In this document: in pieces, positions 51,446 through 61,082 of the stretch
Layout: every line of letters starts with the position of its first letter
How positions within the stretch are numbered: position 1 is the stretch's first letter
Assembly (NCBI GenBank): GCA_035518375.1
Contig: DATIXQ010000029.1
Coordinates: 62,001 to 126,000, forward strand
Length of the DNA: 64,000 nt
Reading direction: 5' to 3'
DNA from: DATJLY01 sp035518375
GTDB lineage: Bacteria; Pseudomonadota; Alphaproteobacteria; ATCC43930; CGMCC-115725
Notes under the pieces: generated by a model
Told to the model about the DNA's origin: nothing
Databases searched by the model: none
The model's input: only the letters and a program-made list of their open reading frames with translations
Translations under genes and position numbers: made by a program

Positions 51446-54400
51446 TCAATGGAGCGGCACCTCCATGAGCTTCGGACCATCGGTCCACAAGAGAGCACAG
51501 CGAACGGCGCGGCCGGGATAGATTTCGGCCACGGCGGCGCGATAGGCGCGGAGTTGCTCGACATAAAGCGGCGGGACCTCATCCGCGCTTGGCGGCACCG
51601 GGCGCGAGCTCTTGTAGTCGACAATCAGCACCTCGCTGTCGCGCACGACCATCCGGTCGATGCGGCCCGCCACGACACGTCCGCCGACGAGCGCCGTCAC
51701 GGGCACTTCGGAGAGAGCCTCGGGCGCGAAGAGCGGCGCGAAATCCGGGTTCGCGAGCACGGCCAGCGTCTCGGCGAGAACCGCGCCCTGCTCGGCCTCG
51801 GTGAGCCCGTTGACCGGCCGGGCGAGGAAGCGGCGCGCCACAGCCTCCCGCGACCCGGGGGCAACAAGCGGCAGGCTCTGCAGTAGCCGGTGCAGCAGGA
51901 GGCCGCGCCGGAACCTGGCGCCGCGGTCGACGCCAAGCGGCGAACGCGGTGCGGGCTCCACCCCCTCGGGCCGCGACGGAGCAAGCGGACGTGGCGGTAC
52001 AGGCTCGGGCGCGGGAAGCGCCGTCGCCCAATCCGGCAGCGTCACGATTTGTGCCTCCCGAGCCATCGTACCGTCGTCTTCAGGCTTCGCCGTCTGCGGG
52101 CTGGTTAGCCGCAGGCCTTCACCTTCCCAGCCGTCGATAATGGGCGCCGCGAAGCGAAAGCGTTCGACGCCCGCCATCCCCGCCAGCGCCGACGCCACGA
52201 GCGCATGCCAGTTGCCTTGCGGTGGATCGTTTTTGGTCTCCCAGCCGCAGACATAGAGCCTGTCCGCCGCGCGCGTCATCGCGACATAAAGGAGGCGGCG
52301 GTACTCCTCGTCCCGAAGGCGTTGCGCAGCCGCCTTCGCCGCATCGAAAGCCGGCGCCGCGCACGAATCATCCGCCGCCCAGAGCGGTAGCCCGTCCGCG
52401 CTCCACAGCACGCGCGACAGCGTCGTCGGCGTCTGCAAAGTGTCGGGCAGGAACACGATCGGCGCCTCGAGCCCCTTCGCGCCATGGACTGTAAGGATGC
52501 GCACTTCCTCGCGCCCGCGCTGGTCGAGATCGCGCTTCACCTCGATGTCGCCTGCCTCGAGCCATTGCAGAAAGCCCTGGAGCGAAGGCCCATGCCGCCG
52601 CTCGTAAAGAAGCGCCGCGGCCAACAACTCGTCGAGAGGATCGGCAGCATCGGGCCCCAACCGTGCCAGGAATTGGCGCCGCCCGCCACGCGCGCCCAGG
52701 ATCTCGGCCATGAGCTCATAGGGCGGCGTGAAATCGGCCCGGCCCAGAAGATCTCGCAAAAGCGCATCGGCGCGCGCGAAGACAGGGTTCTCGTTGGCGC
52801 GCCGGCGCAACTCCGCCCAGAGATTCACGCCGTCACCGCGACCTTGCGCGAGCACGTAGAGATCGTTCTCGTCGAACCCGCCGAGCGGCCCCTTAAGCAC
52901 AGTCGCGAGCGTGAGATCGTCTTCCGGCAGCAGCAGAAAGCGCAGGAGCGCCATCATGTCCTCGACCGCGAGCTGCTTGATCAGGTGCATGCGATCGCTG
53001 CCGGCAACCGCGATCCCGCATTCCTTGAGCGCGCGCACCAACGCCGGAACGAACCGCGTGCGCCGCCGTACCAGCACCATCACGTCGCCAGCGGCGATCC
53101 TGCGGTCGCGCGACGTCAGGCGCTCGCGGCGCGCGATCCAGCCGTGCACCGTAGCCGCGATCGCGCGTGCGAGGCGCACCTCCGGCACTTGCGCACGGTG
53201 CTGCGCCATAGGCGGCTCCCACCGAGCGCCGGGCGGCGGGTCGATCGGCGTCACCGGTGGCCAGAGCTCGACGAGCCCCGCCGCGCCCGCGCGCTGCGCA
53301 CGATGGCAGATCGGCTCCGCGGACACGCCCGCGCGGATCTCGGGCGGCGCGAAAACGGCGTCGACTGTGGCAAGCACCGGCTCGGTCGAGCGGAACGAAA
53401 CGTCGAGCGACACCGTCGCAAACTTTTCCCGAGCTTCGCGAACGCGCGCGGCGAAATGGTCGCTCATGCGCGCAAAAGCCGAAGGATCGGCGCGTTGGAA
53501 GCTGAAAATCGACTGCTTCGTATCGCCAACCGCGAAGACGGTACGCTTTTTCAGACGCGCCGATCCACTGACGAAAAATTCGTCGGCAAGCTTCTCCACG
53601 ACCTGCCATTGCTCGGGATTGGTGTCTTGCGCCTCGTCGATGAGGATGTGGTCGAGGCCGCCGTCGAGCTTGAACAGCACCCATGGCGGCGTGCCGGGCC
53701 GGCACAGGAGATCGCGTGACTTCAGTACCAGATCGTCGTAATCGAGCAGCGCCCGCTCCTCCTTGTAGCGGCGGTAGAGCGCGAGCATGCGGTCGCCGAG
53801 CACAGCGAGCGCATAAGTCGCCCCCAGAATGCCCGCCGCGCCGCGGCGTTCGAGTACGCGCTCGATGCGCCGACGCTCCGCCTCAAGCATCGCGAGAGCC
53901 TGAGGCGCGGAATCGCCAAAGCTCTTGGTAGGAAAGCGTTGGCGCGGTGCGTCATCCTCCTTCCTCAGGAATATATACAGATAGGCATCGAAACTTTGTG
54001 CCCGGTCCGCCGCCGCAAGCCACGCGGCGATTGCATCGCCCGCACGCTGATCGCTGATGGCGGCGCTCCTTTGGAGCGCCGCCACTGCTGCTCGCAATCC
54101 GACCCCGTCGAAGGCAGTGTCGGCGCACGCGTCAGCAACAATTCCTTCCGACGTTTCGTCGGGCGCGATGCCAAGGAGGTTAGCGAGCGTCGCGCGGAAC
54201 GCGGCAAGCCCCTGTGCGAGCGCGCGCCCAAGCCGCGCGCGCTCGTCGACGAGCGTTTCCATGAGCTTGTCGAATGTGATCTCGTGCGCGACCGCCGTCA
54301 CGGCCGCAAGCGCATCGCCGAGATCCTGGTCGGGGCCGAGCCGCGCCTCGACCAGCATGCGGTCGCGCGCTTCGAGGAGCGCCTCGGCCGCCTCGCGTTC

Positions 54401-54841
54401 GCTCATCACTTCGAAGTGCGGCGCGATTCCGGCCTCGATGGGGAAGCGCCGCAAAAGCGACTGGCAAAAAGCGTGGATCGTCTCGATCTTGATGCCGCCC
54501 GGCGCATCGAGCACGCGCGCAAAAAGGGCGCGTGCTTGGGACAAGCGCTGCTCGTCCGGTGCCGCGCCCGTAAGCCACTGGAGTTCCTGTTCGAGCTCGC
54601 CGTCAGACTGCGTCGCCCAAGACTTGAGACGTTCATTGAGGCGGTTCGCCATCTCGGCCGCGGCAGCGCGGGTGAAGGTAAGGCAGAGGATGCGCGACGC
54701 ATCGCCTCCGGCGAGCAGGAGACTGAGCACGCGGTCGGTCAGGACCTTGGTCTTGCCGCTGCCGGCCGAGGCCGCGACCCAGACCGACGTATCGCCCGCG
54801 CTGGCGCGGCGCTGCGCCTCATCGGCGAGAGAGCCGTTCAT
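51446..54841 (-). CDS. addA: Double-strand break repair helicase-nuclease AddA
   Basis: 1131 aa. UvrD/Rep-type SF1 helicase with a C-terminal RecB-family nuclease. Walker A is WVAASAGSGKTKVLTDRVLS and motif II is HILIDEAQDTNPEQW. Motif III is FAVGDTKQSIFSFQRADP, motif V/VI include ILTVHGAKGLEAPIVFLPDT and LLYVAMTRAADRLYVCGWET, and the nuclease end has GRIDRMVVRDSEVLIVDYKS. With AddB it resects double-strand breaks for RecA. The ATG at 54841 overlaps the addB stop as ATGA; an upstream ATG (54865) is less likely. Confidence 0.96.
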   Translation of the reverse strand: MNGSLADEAQRRASAGDTSVWVAASAGSGKTKVLTDRVLSLLLAGGDASRILCLTFTRAAAAEMANRLNERLKSWATQSDGELEQELQWLTGAAPDEQRLSQARALFARVLDAPGGIKIETIHAFCQSLLRRFPIEAGIAPHFEVMSEREAAEALLEARDRMLVEARLGPDQDLGDALAAVTAVAHEITFDKLMETLVDERARLGRALAQGLAAFRATLANLLGIAPDETSEGIVADACADTAFDGVGLRAAVAALQRSAAISDQRAGDAIAAWLAAADRAQSFDAYLYIFLRKEDDAPRQRFPTKSFGDSAPQALAMLEAERRRIERVLERRGAAGILGATYALAVLGDRMLALYRRYKEERALLDYDDLVLKSRDLLCRPGTPPWVLFKLDGGLDHILIDEAQDTNPEQWQVVEKLADEFFVSGSARLKKRTVFAVGDTKQSIFSFQRADPSAFARMSDHFAARVREAREKFATVSLDVSFRSTEPVLATVDAVFAPPEIRAGVSAEPICHRAQRAGAAGLVELWPPVTPIDPPPGARWEPPMAQHRAQVPEVRLARAIAATVHGWIARRERLTSRDRRIAAGDVMVLVRRRTRFVPALVRALKECGIAVAGSDRMHLIKQLAVEDMMALLRFLLLPEDDLTLATVLKGPLGGFDENDLYVLAQGRGDGVNLWAELRRRANENPVFARADALLRDLLGRADFTPPYELMAEILGARGGRRQFLARLGPDAADPLDELLAAALLYERRHGPSLQGFLQWLEAGDIEVKRDLDQRGREEVRILTVHGAKGLEAPIVFLPDTLQTPTTLSRVLWSADGLPLWAADDSCAAPAFDAAKAAAQRLRDEEYRRLLYVAMTRAADRLYVCGWETKNDPPQGNWHALVASALAGMAGVERFRFAAPIIDGWEGEGLRLTSPQTAKPEDDGTMAREAQIVTLPDWATALPAPEPVPPRPLAPSRPEGVEPAPRSPLGVDRGARFRRGLLLHRLLQSLPLVAPGSREAVARRFLARPVNGLTEAEQGAVLAETLAVLANPDFAPLFAPEALSEVPVTALVGGRVVAGRIDRMVVRDSEVLIVDYKSSRPVPPSADEVPPLYVEQLRAYRAAVAEIYPGRAVRCALLWTDGPKLMEVPLH

Positions 54842-57783
54842 TCGCCCGCTCCTCCGGGCGACCACTCCTCGACGCGCGCGAGGTGCGTGTAGTCGCTGTA
54901 GCGCGGGGACTGCTCGAGACGCGGCCGCGAGAGATAGGGATTGCGCTCGTCATCGAACCAAGCGATGAGGCGGGCGAGCCCCTGGAGCGCATCGTTGATG
55001 CGGGCGCGCACATCGGCGACGGGTACGATTTTCCCGGCCTCGCCGCCAGCGCCGAGCCGCCAAAACGCGAGTTCCTCGACCTTGGCCGCTGGTACGCCGT
55101 CGAATCCGCCTGCCTCCGCGATCACCGCTTCGAGCGGCAGCTGCGGCGCGAAGCCCTGCTCGATTTCGGCGCGCCCCGGTAGTGTGCCTGTCTTGAAATC
55201 GAGGATGGCGAGGCCGCCATCCGTGCGGCGATCGATGCGGTCGGCGCGCGCGGTGAGCTCGAACGGGCCTGCGGCCGCCGGAAACACATGGTGCCCCGTG
55301 CATTCTGCGGTGCTCGCGACGATACGTGCGCGCCGCTCGCGCTCCATTGCGACGAACCAGTGGGCTATGCGCTCGAAGCGCGGCCACCAGAAGGCACGCA
55401 CGAACGGCCGGTCGAGCGCGGCGCCGAAGGTTTCACGACCGAACGCGATGAGGCGCTCCTCCGCATCCGTCGGCAATGGTCCCGAAAAGGCCTGCAGGAA
55501 GCCGTCGAGCGCTTTGTGGATGATGATCCCTTGCGCGGCCGGCCCGGGATGCTCGTCGAGAGGTTTGAGCGCCCTGAGCCGCAACACGTGCTTTGCGTAG
55601 ATCGCATAAGGGTCGCGGCGCCAGGTCTCGATCTCGGTGACCGAGAGGCGGCGCGGCCGCACGCCGAGCGGCGGGCGCGGAGCCGGCTCGCGCGTCTCGA
55701 TGCGCTCCGCCTGATCGATCAGCTTCGCCCAATCGTGCGCCCGGTAGGAGGAGCGAAGACGCACATCGAGATTGCCTTTCGACAGCACGGCATCGAGCCG
55801 GAGAAGCCATCGCGACGGCACGGTCGGTGTGCCTTCGCCGCGCGCGGCTCGTGTCAGGAAGACCTCGCGCGCGCCCAACGCCTGCGCGAAATCATGCGCG
55901 GCGATGCCGATGCGGCGCTCGGGCGCCGGCAAGCCGAAGCTTCGCCGCATCGGCCGCGAGAGCCACGGATCGGGTTGCGCCTCGCGCGGCCAGGTCCCCT
56001 CGTTGAGACCGCCGAGCACCAGCCGGTCGGCATGCTGGAGCCGTGCCTCCAGAAGGCCCCAGATAAAGAGCCGCGGGTGGCCGTAAGGCGGCCGCACCAC
56101 CGGTCCGATAAGCAAAGATTCGAACAGCGCCGGATAGTCGCGCCCCGCAAGCGGCTCGAACGACGACGTCGCGTCCAGAAGCTCGTTCACCATCTTCGCG
56201 GCGGCCTCGCCCGCGGGCTCGCGCCAGAGCCGCTCGGCACCCGCCTCGTGAGCGGAACGCGCAAGCGCCTCGGCCGCGGCGACATGCGCGGCGACAAGTG
56301 CCCCAAGCCCCGCCTCTCTCGCGGCATGCGCCTCGACAAGCGGCGCGAGAGCAGCCTCAACCGAAGCGACAAACGCGAAGAGATCGCGCGCGGCGCCGAC
56401 CTCTCCCAGCCTCGCGCGCAAACCCGTGAAGCCGGGCGCTGGGCGCGGCCCCCGCAAAGCCGCGATCTCGAGCCGCCGCACGAGCACGCGGCATTCTTCG
56501 GGTACACGCCCGCAAGCGGCAAGTGGATGCTTCAGGAGCGCGAGCAACGGCACGGGGACGAGTTCGTCAGCGATGGCATCGAGGACGAGGCGCATGAACA
56601 CGCCGGGCGGCGTGTGCTGGAGCGGCACGCCGGCGGAATCGTCGATCTCGACTTTCCAGCGCCGCAGTTCCGCGGCGACGCGGCGCGCGAGATCGCGGTC
56701 GGGCGTGACGAGGGCCGCGGTCTTGCCAGGCGTCTGCAGCGCCTCGCGCAGCAGGAGAGCTATGACGAGTGCTTCCTCCTGCGCTCCGGCACAATCGATG
56801 CGGTGGAGCCCTGTGAGCGCTTCGGGCGGAGTTGGCGGAAGGTTGCGCCAAGCATCGGTCGAACCGGCCGGACGCATCGCCTCGAACAGCAATTTCGTGC
56901 GCTCCGGCCGCGCGCCCCGCGACAGCGAAGCCGGCCATTGCTGAACTTCGACCGGATCGATTTCGAGCCGGCGCAGCAGGTGCGCCATCAGATGCTGGGG
57001 ATGGGCTGGATCGAGAGCCACCTCGTCCCAATCGTCGGCGGCGCTGTTCGTGGCGAAACCGGGCAGCACGACAGAGCCCTTCGGCAACTCGGCCACCGCG
57101 GCGACGAGATCGACAACCGCCGGCACGCCGCCAGTGATTCCAGCCGCGAGTACAGGATGGGCCGGCGGATGCCGGCGCCACTGCGCGGCCTGCGCCGCGA
57201 GCACGCGGTTGCGCCGCTCGGCCGGATCGAGGCAACCGATGCCGGCCAAGATCTCCGGCCAGTAGTGGCGCAGGATATCGAGGAACCCGATGACACTCTG
57301 CCAATGGTCGGCATGTTCCTCCGGAACGAGGGTCTCGAGCTCGTCGAGCCGTCCGCCGGCGGTTTGCACCTCATCGAGGAAGCGCGCGAGCGCCGCGGCC
57401 AGGGGCGCTGCCTGGCCGGGTGTCAGCGGACCCACTTCCTCGCGCCGTCCCCACAGCAGCACGAGGCGCGTCAGCATGAGCACGCGGCGCAGCGCCGGCA
57501 CCGCGGGCGCGATCTCGATGTCCGCCTCGTCGCCCTCGTCGCTTAGAAGCGCAAGTTCGTCGGGGTCAAGGTCACCCACGGGCATGAGCCGTGGCAGCAA
57601 CAGGGCGCGGCCGTCGCTCGCGCGCAGAAACGCCTCGCCCATCGCGCGCACGGCGCGGCGCGTCGGCAGAAGGATGGTGTGCCGAGCGAGATCCGCCGGG
57701 TCACCGCCGCTTTGGCGGAGCAGCCCCGCCGCGAGTGCATCGAGGAACGGCTGATCGGGCGGGATGGTGTAGACCCGCGCCAT
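54838..57783 (-). CDS. addB: Double-strand break repair protein AddB
   Basis: 981 aa partner of AddA. The N-terminus VYTIPPDQPFLDALAAGLLR, then HTILLPTRRAVRAMGEAFLR, is typical of alphaproteobacterial AddB. The middle has a Chi-recognition-type degenerate helicase with EGTWPREAQPDPWLSRPMRR. The C-terminal nuclease motif is LTARADRIDRRTDGGLAILD followed by FKTGTLPGRAEIEQGFAPQL. It begins 3 bases after the murU stop. A long open frame opposite it (55288-57546 plus) is a codon shadow. Confidence 0.94.
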   Translation of the reverse strand: MARVYTIPPDQPFLDALAAGLLRQSGGDPADLARHTILLPTRRAVRAMGEAFLRASDGRALLLPRLMPVGDLDPDELALLSDEGDEADIEIAPAVPALRRVLMLTRLVLLWGRREEVGPLTPGQAAPLAAALARFLDEVQTAGGRLDELETLVPEEHADHWQSVIGFLDILRHYWPEILAGIGCLDPAERRNRVLAAQAAQWRRHPPAHPVLAAGITGGVPAVVDLVAAVAELPKGSVVLPGFATNSAADDWDEVALDPAHPQHLMAHLLRRLEIDPVEVQQWPASLSRGARPERTKLLFEAMRPAGSTDAWRNLPPTPPEALTGLHRIDCAGAQEEALVIALLLREALQTPGKTAALVTPDRDLARRVAAELRRWKVEIDDSAGVPLQHTPPGVFMRLVLDAIADELVPVPLLALLKHPLAACGRVPEECRVLVRRLEIAALRGPRPAPGFTGLRARLGEVGAARDLFAFVASVEAALAPLVEAHAAREAGLGALVAAHVAAAEALARSAHEAGAERLWREPAGEAAAKMVNELLDATSSFEPLAGRDYPALFESLLIGPVVRPPYGHPRLFIWGLLEARLQHADRLVLGGLNEGTWPREAQPDPWLSRPMRRSFGLPAPERRIGIAAHDFAQALGAREVFLTRAARGEGTPTVPSRWLLRLDAVLSKGNLDVRLRSSYRAHDWAKLIDQAERIETREPAPRPPLGVRPRRLSVTEIETWRRDPYAIYAKHVLRLRALKPLDEHPGPAAQGIIIHKALDGFLQAFSGPLPTDAEERLIAFGRETFGAALDRPFVRAFWWPRFERIAHWFVAMERERRARIVASTAECTGHHVFPAAAGPFELTARADRIDRRTDGGLAILDFKTGTLPGRAEIEQGFAPQLPLEAVIAEAGGFDGVPAAKVEELAFWRLGAGGEAGKIVPVADVRARINDALQGLARLIAWFDDERNPYLSRPRLEQSPRYSDYTHLARVEEWSPGGAGE

Positions 57784-57786
57784 GTC

Positions 57787-58509
57787 TCAGCGCTCGATGC
57801 GCCGCGTGTCGAGCCGCGCCTCGGTCGCCGCGAGGCCCGATGGCGTGCCGATATGGAACCACTCGCCGTCATGGACGATCGCTTTCGCGCGGCCCCTAGC
57901 AATCGCATCGTCCCAGAGGCGATTGAGTGAGAACGCTCCGTCGGGCGCGCGGTCGAAGAGGCGCCGGTGCAAAATCTGAATTCCGGCGAAGAGATAGGGC
58001 GCGATCTCGCGCTCGGCACGACGGCGCAGAAAGCCCGCCGGATCGAGCATGAAATCGCCCGGTCCTTCATATCCCACCGCGCGCGTCGTACGCTGCATGA
58101 GCAGCTGCGCATCGCGCTTGTCCGGGTCGAAAGCGCGCGCAAGGCGCAAGAGCGCCGCCATCTTCCCGTCGAGCCAGATCACGTCGCTGTTAACGACGAA
58201 GAAGACTTCATCGAGAAGCGGAAGCGCTTTTTTGACGCCGCCGCCGGTGTCGAGCAGCTTGTCCTCGCGCGAGAACTTAATCTCGACATCATTCCGGCTC
58301 GCGAGATGCTGCTCGATCATCTCGGCCTTGTAATGGAGATTGACCGCGGCGCGCCGCACGCCTGCGGCGACGAGCCGGTCGAGCACGTGATCGATGAGCG
58401 GCCTGCCGGCAACTGGCATCAGCGGCTTCGGCCGTTCGTCGGTGAGAGGGCGCATGCGCACGCCGAGTCCCGCGGCCAGCACCATCGCCGAGCGCGGCGG
58501 CGGCGTCAT
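57787..58509 (-). CDS. murU: N-acetylmuramate-1-phosphate uridylyltransferase-like nucleotidyltransferase
   Basis: 240 aa. NTP-transferase signature: AMVLAAGLGVRMRPLTDERP then KPLMPVAGRPLIDHVLDRL. DTGGGVKKALPLL, FVVNSDVIWLDGK and EWFHIGTPSGLAATE are characteristic. With AmgK it forms the cell-wall recycling shortcut that makes UDP-MurNAc and bypasses MurA. It overlaps amgK by 4 bases. It could also act as a mannose-1-phosphate guanylyltransferase, but the pairing with AmgK supports MurU. Confidence 0.88.
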   Translation of the reverse strand: MTPPPRSAMVLAAGLGVRMRPLTDERPKPLMPVAGRPLIDHVLDRLVAAGVRRAAVNLHYKAEMIEQHLASRNDVEIKFSREDKLLDTGGGVKKALPLLDEVFFVVNSDVIWLDGKMAALLRLARAFDPDKRDAQLLMQRTTRAVGYEGPGDFMLDPAGFLRRRAEREIAPYLFAGIQILHRRLFDRAPDGAFSLNRLWDDAIARGRAKAIVHDGEWFHIGTPSGLAATEARLDTRRIER

Positions 58510-59513
58510 GCCGCGCTCATGGCAGCGGGGACGCGCCGCGCCTCCGGCGGAACGTGGCGATCAAGCCAGCGCGCCATCGGCACGAGCGCCGGATGGCGCA
58601 AATCCTGCTCCAGGAGATGCCACACGCGCGGGATGTGCGCAAGATAGGCGGGCTTGCCGTCGCGCACGCAAAGCCGCGTGAAGATACCGATGATCTTCGC
58701 ATTTCGCTGCGCGCCGAGGAGCGCGTAGGAGCGGTCGAACGCCGCACGGTCAAGTGCGGGGAACGCGGCGAGAAAGCGCGCGGACATGGCCGTGGCAAGT
58801 TCGCGCGGCACGTCGCGCCGCGCGTCCTCTAGCAGCGAGACGAGATCGTAGCTCATCGGTCCCAGCACCGCGTCCTGGAAATCGAGGAGGCCGCACGCGG
58901 CGACGCCGTCGCGGCCCGGAAGCCGCATCAGATTGTCGACGTGATAGTCGCGCAGCACGAGGGTCTCCGGCACGCCGCGTGCACCGGCCAGGAGGCTCTG
59001 CCACAGCTCAAGATATTCGTTCCGTACTGCGCCGGCGGGGCTCCCCGTGATCGCCGGCAGATACCAATCTACGAGGAGAGCGGCCTCGGCGAGAAGCCGC
59101 GAGTCATCGTAGCGCGCGAGAGTCGTCGCGCCGGACGCAGTGAAGCGCCGGTTGAGCGCGACAAGACAATCGACCGCAAGCGCGTACAGCGCTTCCTCGT
59201 CGGCCCCCGTGGCGAGAAGGCGCGTGAACGTGTCATCGCCGAAATCCTCGATCACCAGGAGTCCCCGGCCCCAATCCTCGGCCAGTATGCGCGGGGCCGA
59301 GAGACCCAAGGAGCCGAGAAGTCGGGCCACGGCGCAATAAGGCCGCACGTCCTCCTTGGGCGGCGGCGCGTCCATCAGCATCGCCGATGTCGCGCCGCGG
59401 CGCAGCCGGACGTAGCGGCGGAACGACGCATCGCCCGCGAGCGGCGCAAGCGCCGCCTCGCCCCAGCCGGCGTGCGCGAGAAACGCGGCGATGGCATCGT
59501 CCCGCTCAGACAA
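58506..59513 (-). CDS. amgK: N-acetylmuramate/N-acetylglucosamine kinase (aminoglycoside phosphotransferase fold)
   Basis: 335 aa from TTG at 59513, matching the family N-terminus; GTG at 59522 is an alternative. Kinase features: PLAGDASFRRYVRLRRGATS, LLVIEDFGDDTFTRLL, and the catalytic loop LVLRDYHVDNLMRLPG (HxDN) with LLDFQDAVLGPMSYDLVSLL. It phosphorylates the anomeric carbon of recycled MurNAc/GlcNAc. It overlaps tsaE by 8 bases and murU by 4. Confidence 0.9.
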   Translation of the reverse strand: MSERDDAIAAFLAHAGWGEAALAPLAGDASFRRYVRLRRGATSAMLMDAPPPKEDVRPYCAVARLLGSLGLSAPRILAEDWGRGLLVIEDFGDDTFTRLLATGADEEALYALAVDCLVALNRRFTASGATTLARYDDSRLLAEAALLVDWYLPAITGSPAGAVRNEYLELWQSLLAGARGVPETLVLRDYHVDNLMRLPGRDGVAACGLLDFQDAVLGPMSYDLVSLLEDARRDVPRELATAMSARFLAAFPALDRAAFDRSYALLGAQRNAKIIGIFTRLCVRDGKPAYLAHIPRVWHLLEQDLRHPALVPMARWLDRHVPPEARRVPAAMSAA

Positions 59514-59973
59514 GGGGGTCACCGATGCGCCCGGCCCAGCTGGGCGATGGCGCAAGTACTGCAGTGCGCGCGTCCGGCGCGGCGCCGAACGCAAACTCGA
59601 TCTCGAGCCGCTCGCGCGGGAGAAGCGCGCCCATCCGCTCCGGCCACTCAATGAGGCTAATGCCCCCCGCCAGCGCATCCTCGATGCCCAGCTCCCACAC
59701 GTCCTCAGGTCGTTCGAGGCGGAAGAGATCGAAATGCCAGATCTGCGGCGGCACGGATCCGTAGGTTTCGACGAGTGTAAAAGTCGGACTGGGCACCTCT
59801 TCGTGCGTGCCGAGACGTGCGCGGATGAAAGCCCGCGCAAACGTGGTCTTTCCGCTGCCGAGCGGGCCTTTGAGCGCAATCACGTCGCCCGCCCGCGCGA
59901 GCCCGGCGAGGCGCGCGGCAAGCGCCGCCGTAGCGCCTTCGCTGGGAAGCTCGATCGCCAGGGCCGAGGGCAT
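59506..59973 (-). CDS. tsaE: tRNA threonylcarbamoyladenosine biosynthesis ATPase TsaE
   Basis: 155 aa. P-loop ALKGPLGSGKTTFARAFIRA, then the family motif EVPSPTFTLVETYGSVPPQI followed by WHFDLFRLERPEDVWELGIE and ISLIEWPERMGALLP. It works with TsaB/TsaD to make t6A on ANN-reading tRNAs. ATG at 59973. Followed by amgK, as in many Alphaproteobacteria. An oppositely oriented gene starts 92 bases upstream. Confidence 0.95.
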   Translation of the reverse strand: MPSALAIELPSEGATAALAARLAGLARAGDVIALKGPLGSGKTTFARAFIRARLGTHEEVPSPTFTLVETYGSVPPQIWHFDLFRLERPEDVWELGIEDALAGGISLIEWPERMGALLPRERLEIEFAFGAAPDARTAVLAPSPSWAGRIGDPLV

Positions 59974-60065
59974 TCTCACGCCAAAGTTTCTAGGACGGAG
60001 CGCCGCGCTTCCGCAACGAAGATCGCTCCGTTGCCTCGCGCCGGATGAGCCGCCATGGTGGCGCC

Positions 60066-61082
60066 ATGACGGAGCGGCGAGAACGCACCGACGTAGCAAT
60101 CGTCGGCGCCGGACCTGTGGGGCTTTTCGCGGTGTTCGAATGCGGCATGCTCGGCATGCGCTCAACCGTCCTCGACGTGCTCGACCGGCTCGGCGGGCAA
60201 TGCGCCGCGCTCTATCCTGAAAAGCCAATCTACGACATTCCCGGCCATCCCGAGATCGCCGCCGCCGATCTCATCGACCGGCTCGCCGATCAGGCGGCCC
60301 CATTCAAGCCGGTCTTCCGCCTGGGCGCGGCGGTGGAGCGGCTGGAGGAAATCCCCGGCGGATTTCTGCTCGCGACCCGGGACATCGAGGTCGAGGCGGG
60401 CGCCGTCATCATCGCCGCCGGCGTCGGTGCGTTCGGACCCAATCGCCCGCCCCTCGACAACATCGAGGCGTACGAGGGCCGCAGCGTCTTCTATCTCGTG
60501 ACCCGGCGCGAGGAATTGCGGGACCGGCGAGTCGTCATTGCCGGCGGCGGCGACTCGGCGGTTGATTGGGCGCTTGCGCTTGCCGGCGTGGCGGCGCGTG
60601 TGATGGTCGTGCATCGGCGCGCGAAATTCCGCGCCGCGCCCGAATCGGCACGCCGGCTCGAAGCACTCGCGGCGGAGGGGCGGATCGAGCTCGTCGTTCC
60701 GTATCAACTTCATGCGCTCGAAGGCGCAGGCGGGACTCTGTCGGCAATCGTCGTCGCCGATCTCGACGGAAAGACGCAGCGGCTCGACGCGGACGTGCTG
60801 TTGCCATTCTTCGGGCTGTCGCAGAATCTGGGACCGATCGCCCAATGGGGCCTGGCGCTCGAGCGCAATCATATCGCGGTCGAGCCGTCGACCTCGATGA
60901 CGTCCACCAGAGGCATTTTCGCCATTGGCGACATCGCAACATATCCGGGCAAGCTCAAGCTCATCCTGTCCGGCTTCGCCGAGGCGGCGCTTGCCGCTCA
61001 CGCGATCCATCCCCTGCTCCATCCCGGCGAGGCGCTGCACTTCGAATATTCCACGACGAAGGGAGTGCCTGGGCGCGGCTGA
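60066..61082 (+). CDS. Ferredoxin--NADP reductase (thioredoxin-reductase-like type)
   Basis: 338 aa. The FAD motif is VAIVGAGPVGLFAVFECGML, then LGGQCAALYPEKPIYDIPGH, which identifies the TrxR-like FNR/YumC family. The NADP motif is RRVVIAGGGDSAVDWALALA and the C-terminal FAD contact is GIFAIGDIATYPGKLKLILS. No CxxC redox pair is present, so it is not a thioredoxin reductase. It supplies or takes electrons from ferredoxin/flavodoxin. It sits alone on the plus strand, splitting the tsaE-divL pair, and its stop abuts the divL stop. Confidence 0.92.
   Translation: MTERRERTDVAIVGAGPVGLFAVFECGMLGMRSTVLDVLDRLGGQCAALYPEKPIYDIPGHPEIAAADLIDRLADQAAPFKPVFRLGAAVERLEEIPGGFLLATRDIEVEAGAVIIAAGVGAFGPNRPPLDNIEAYEGRSVFYLVTRREELRDRRVVIAGGGDSAVDWALALAGVAARVMVVHRRAKFRAAPESARRLEALAAEGRIELVVPYQLHALEGAGGTLSAIVVADLDGKTQRLDADVLLPFFGLSQNLGPIAQWGLALERNHIAVEPSTSMTSTRGIFAIGDIATYPGKLKLILSGFAEAALAAHAIHPLLHPGEALHFEYSTTKGVPGRG

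Noticed and set aside
55288..57546. Open frame of about 750 codons on the plus strand
   Set aside because: It is the antisense shadow of addB; composition is Arg/Glu/Leu-rich without any recognisable domain, as expected from GC-skewed third positions.
60066..61082. Thioredoxin reductase assignment
   Set aside because: No CxxC redox pair in the central domain; motifs match TrxR-like ferredoxin-NADP reductase.
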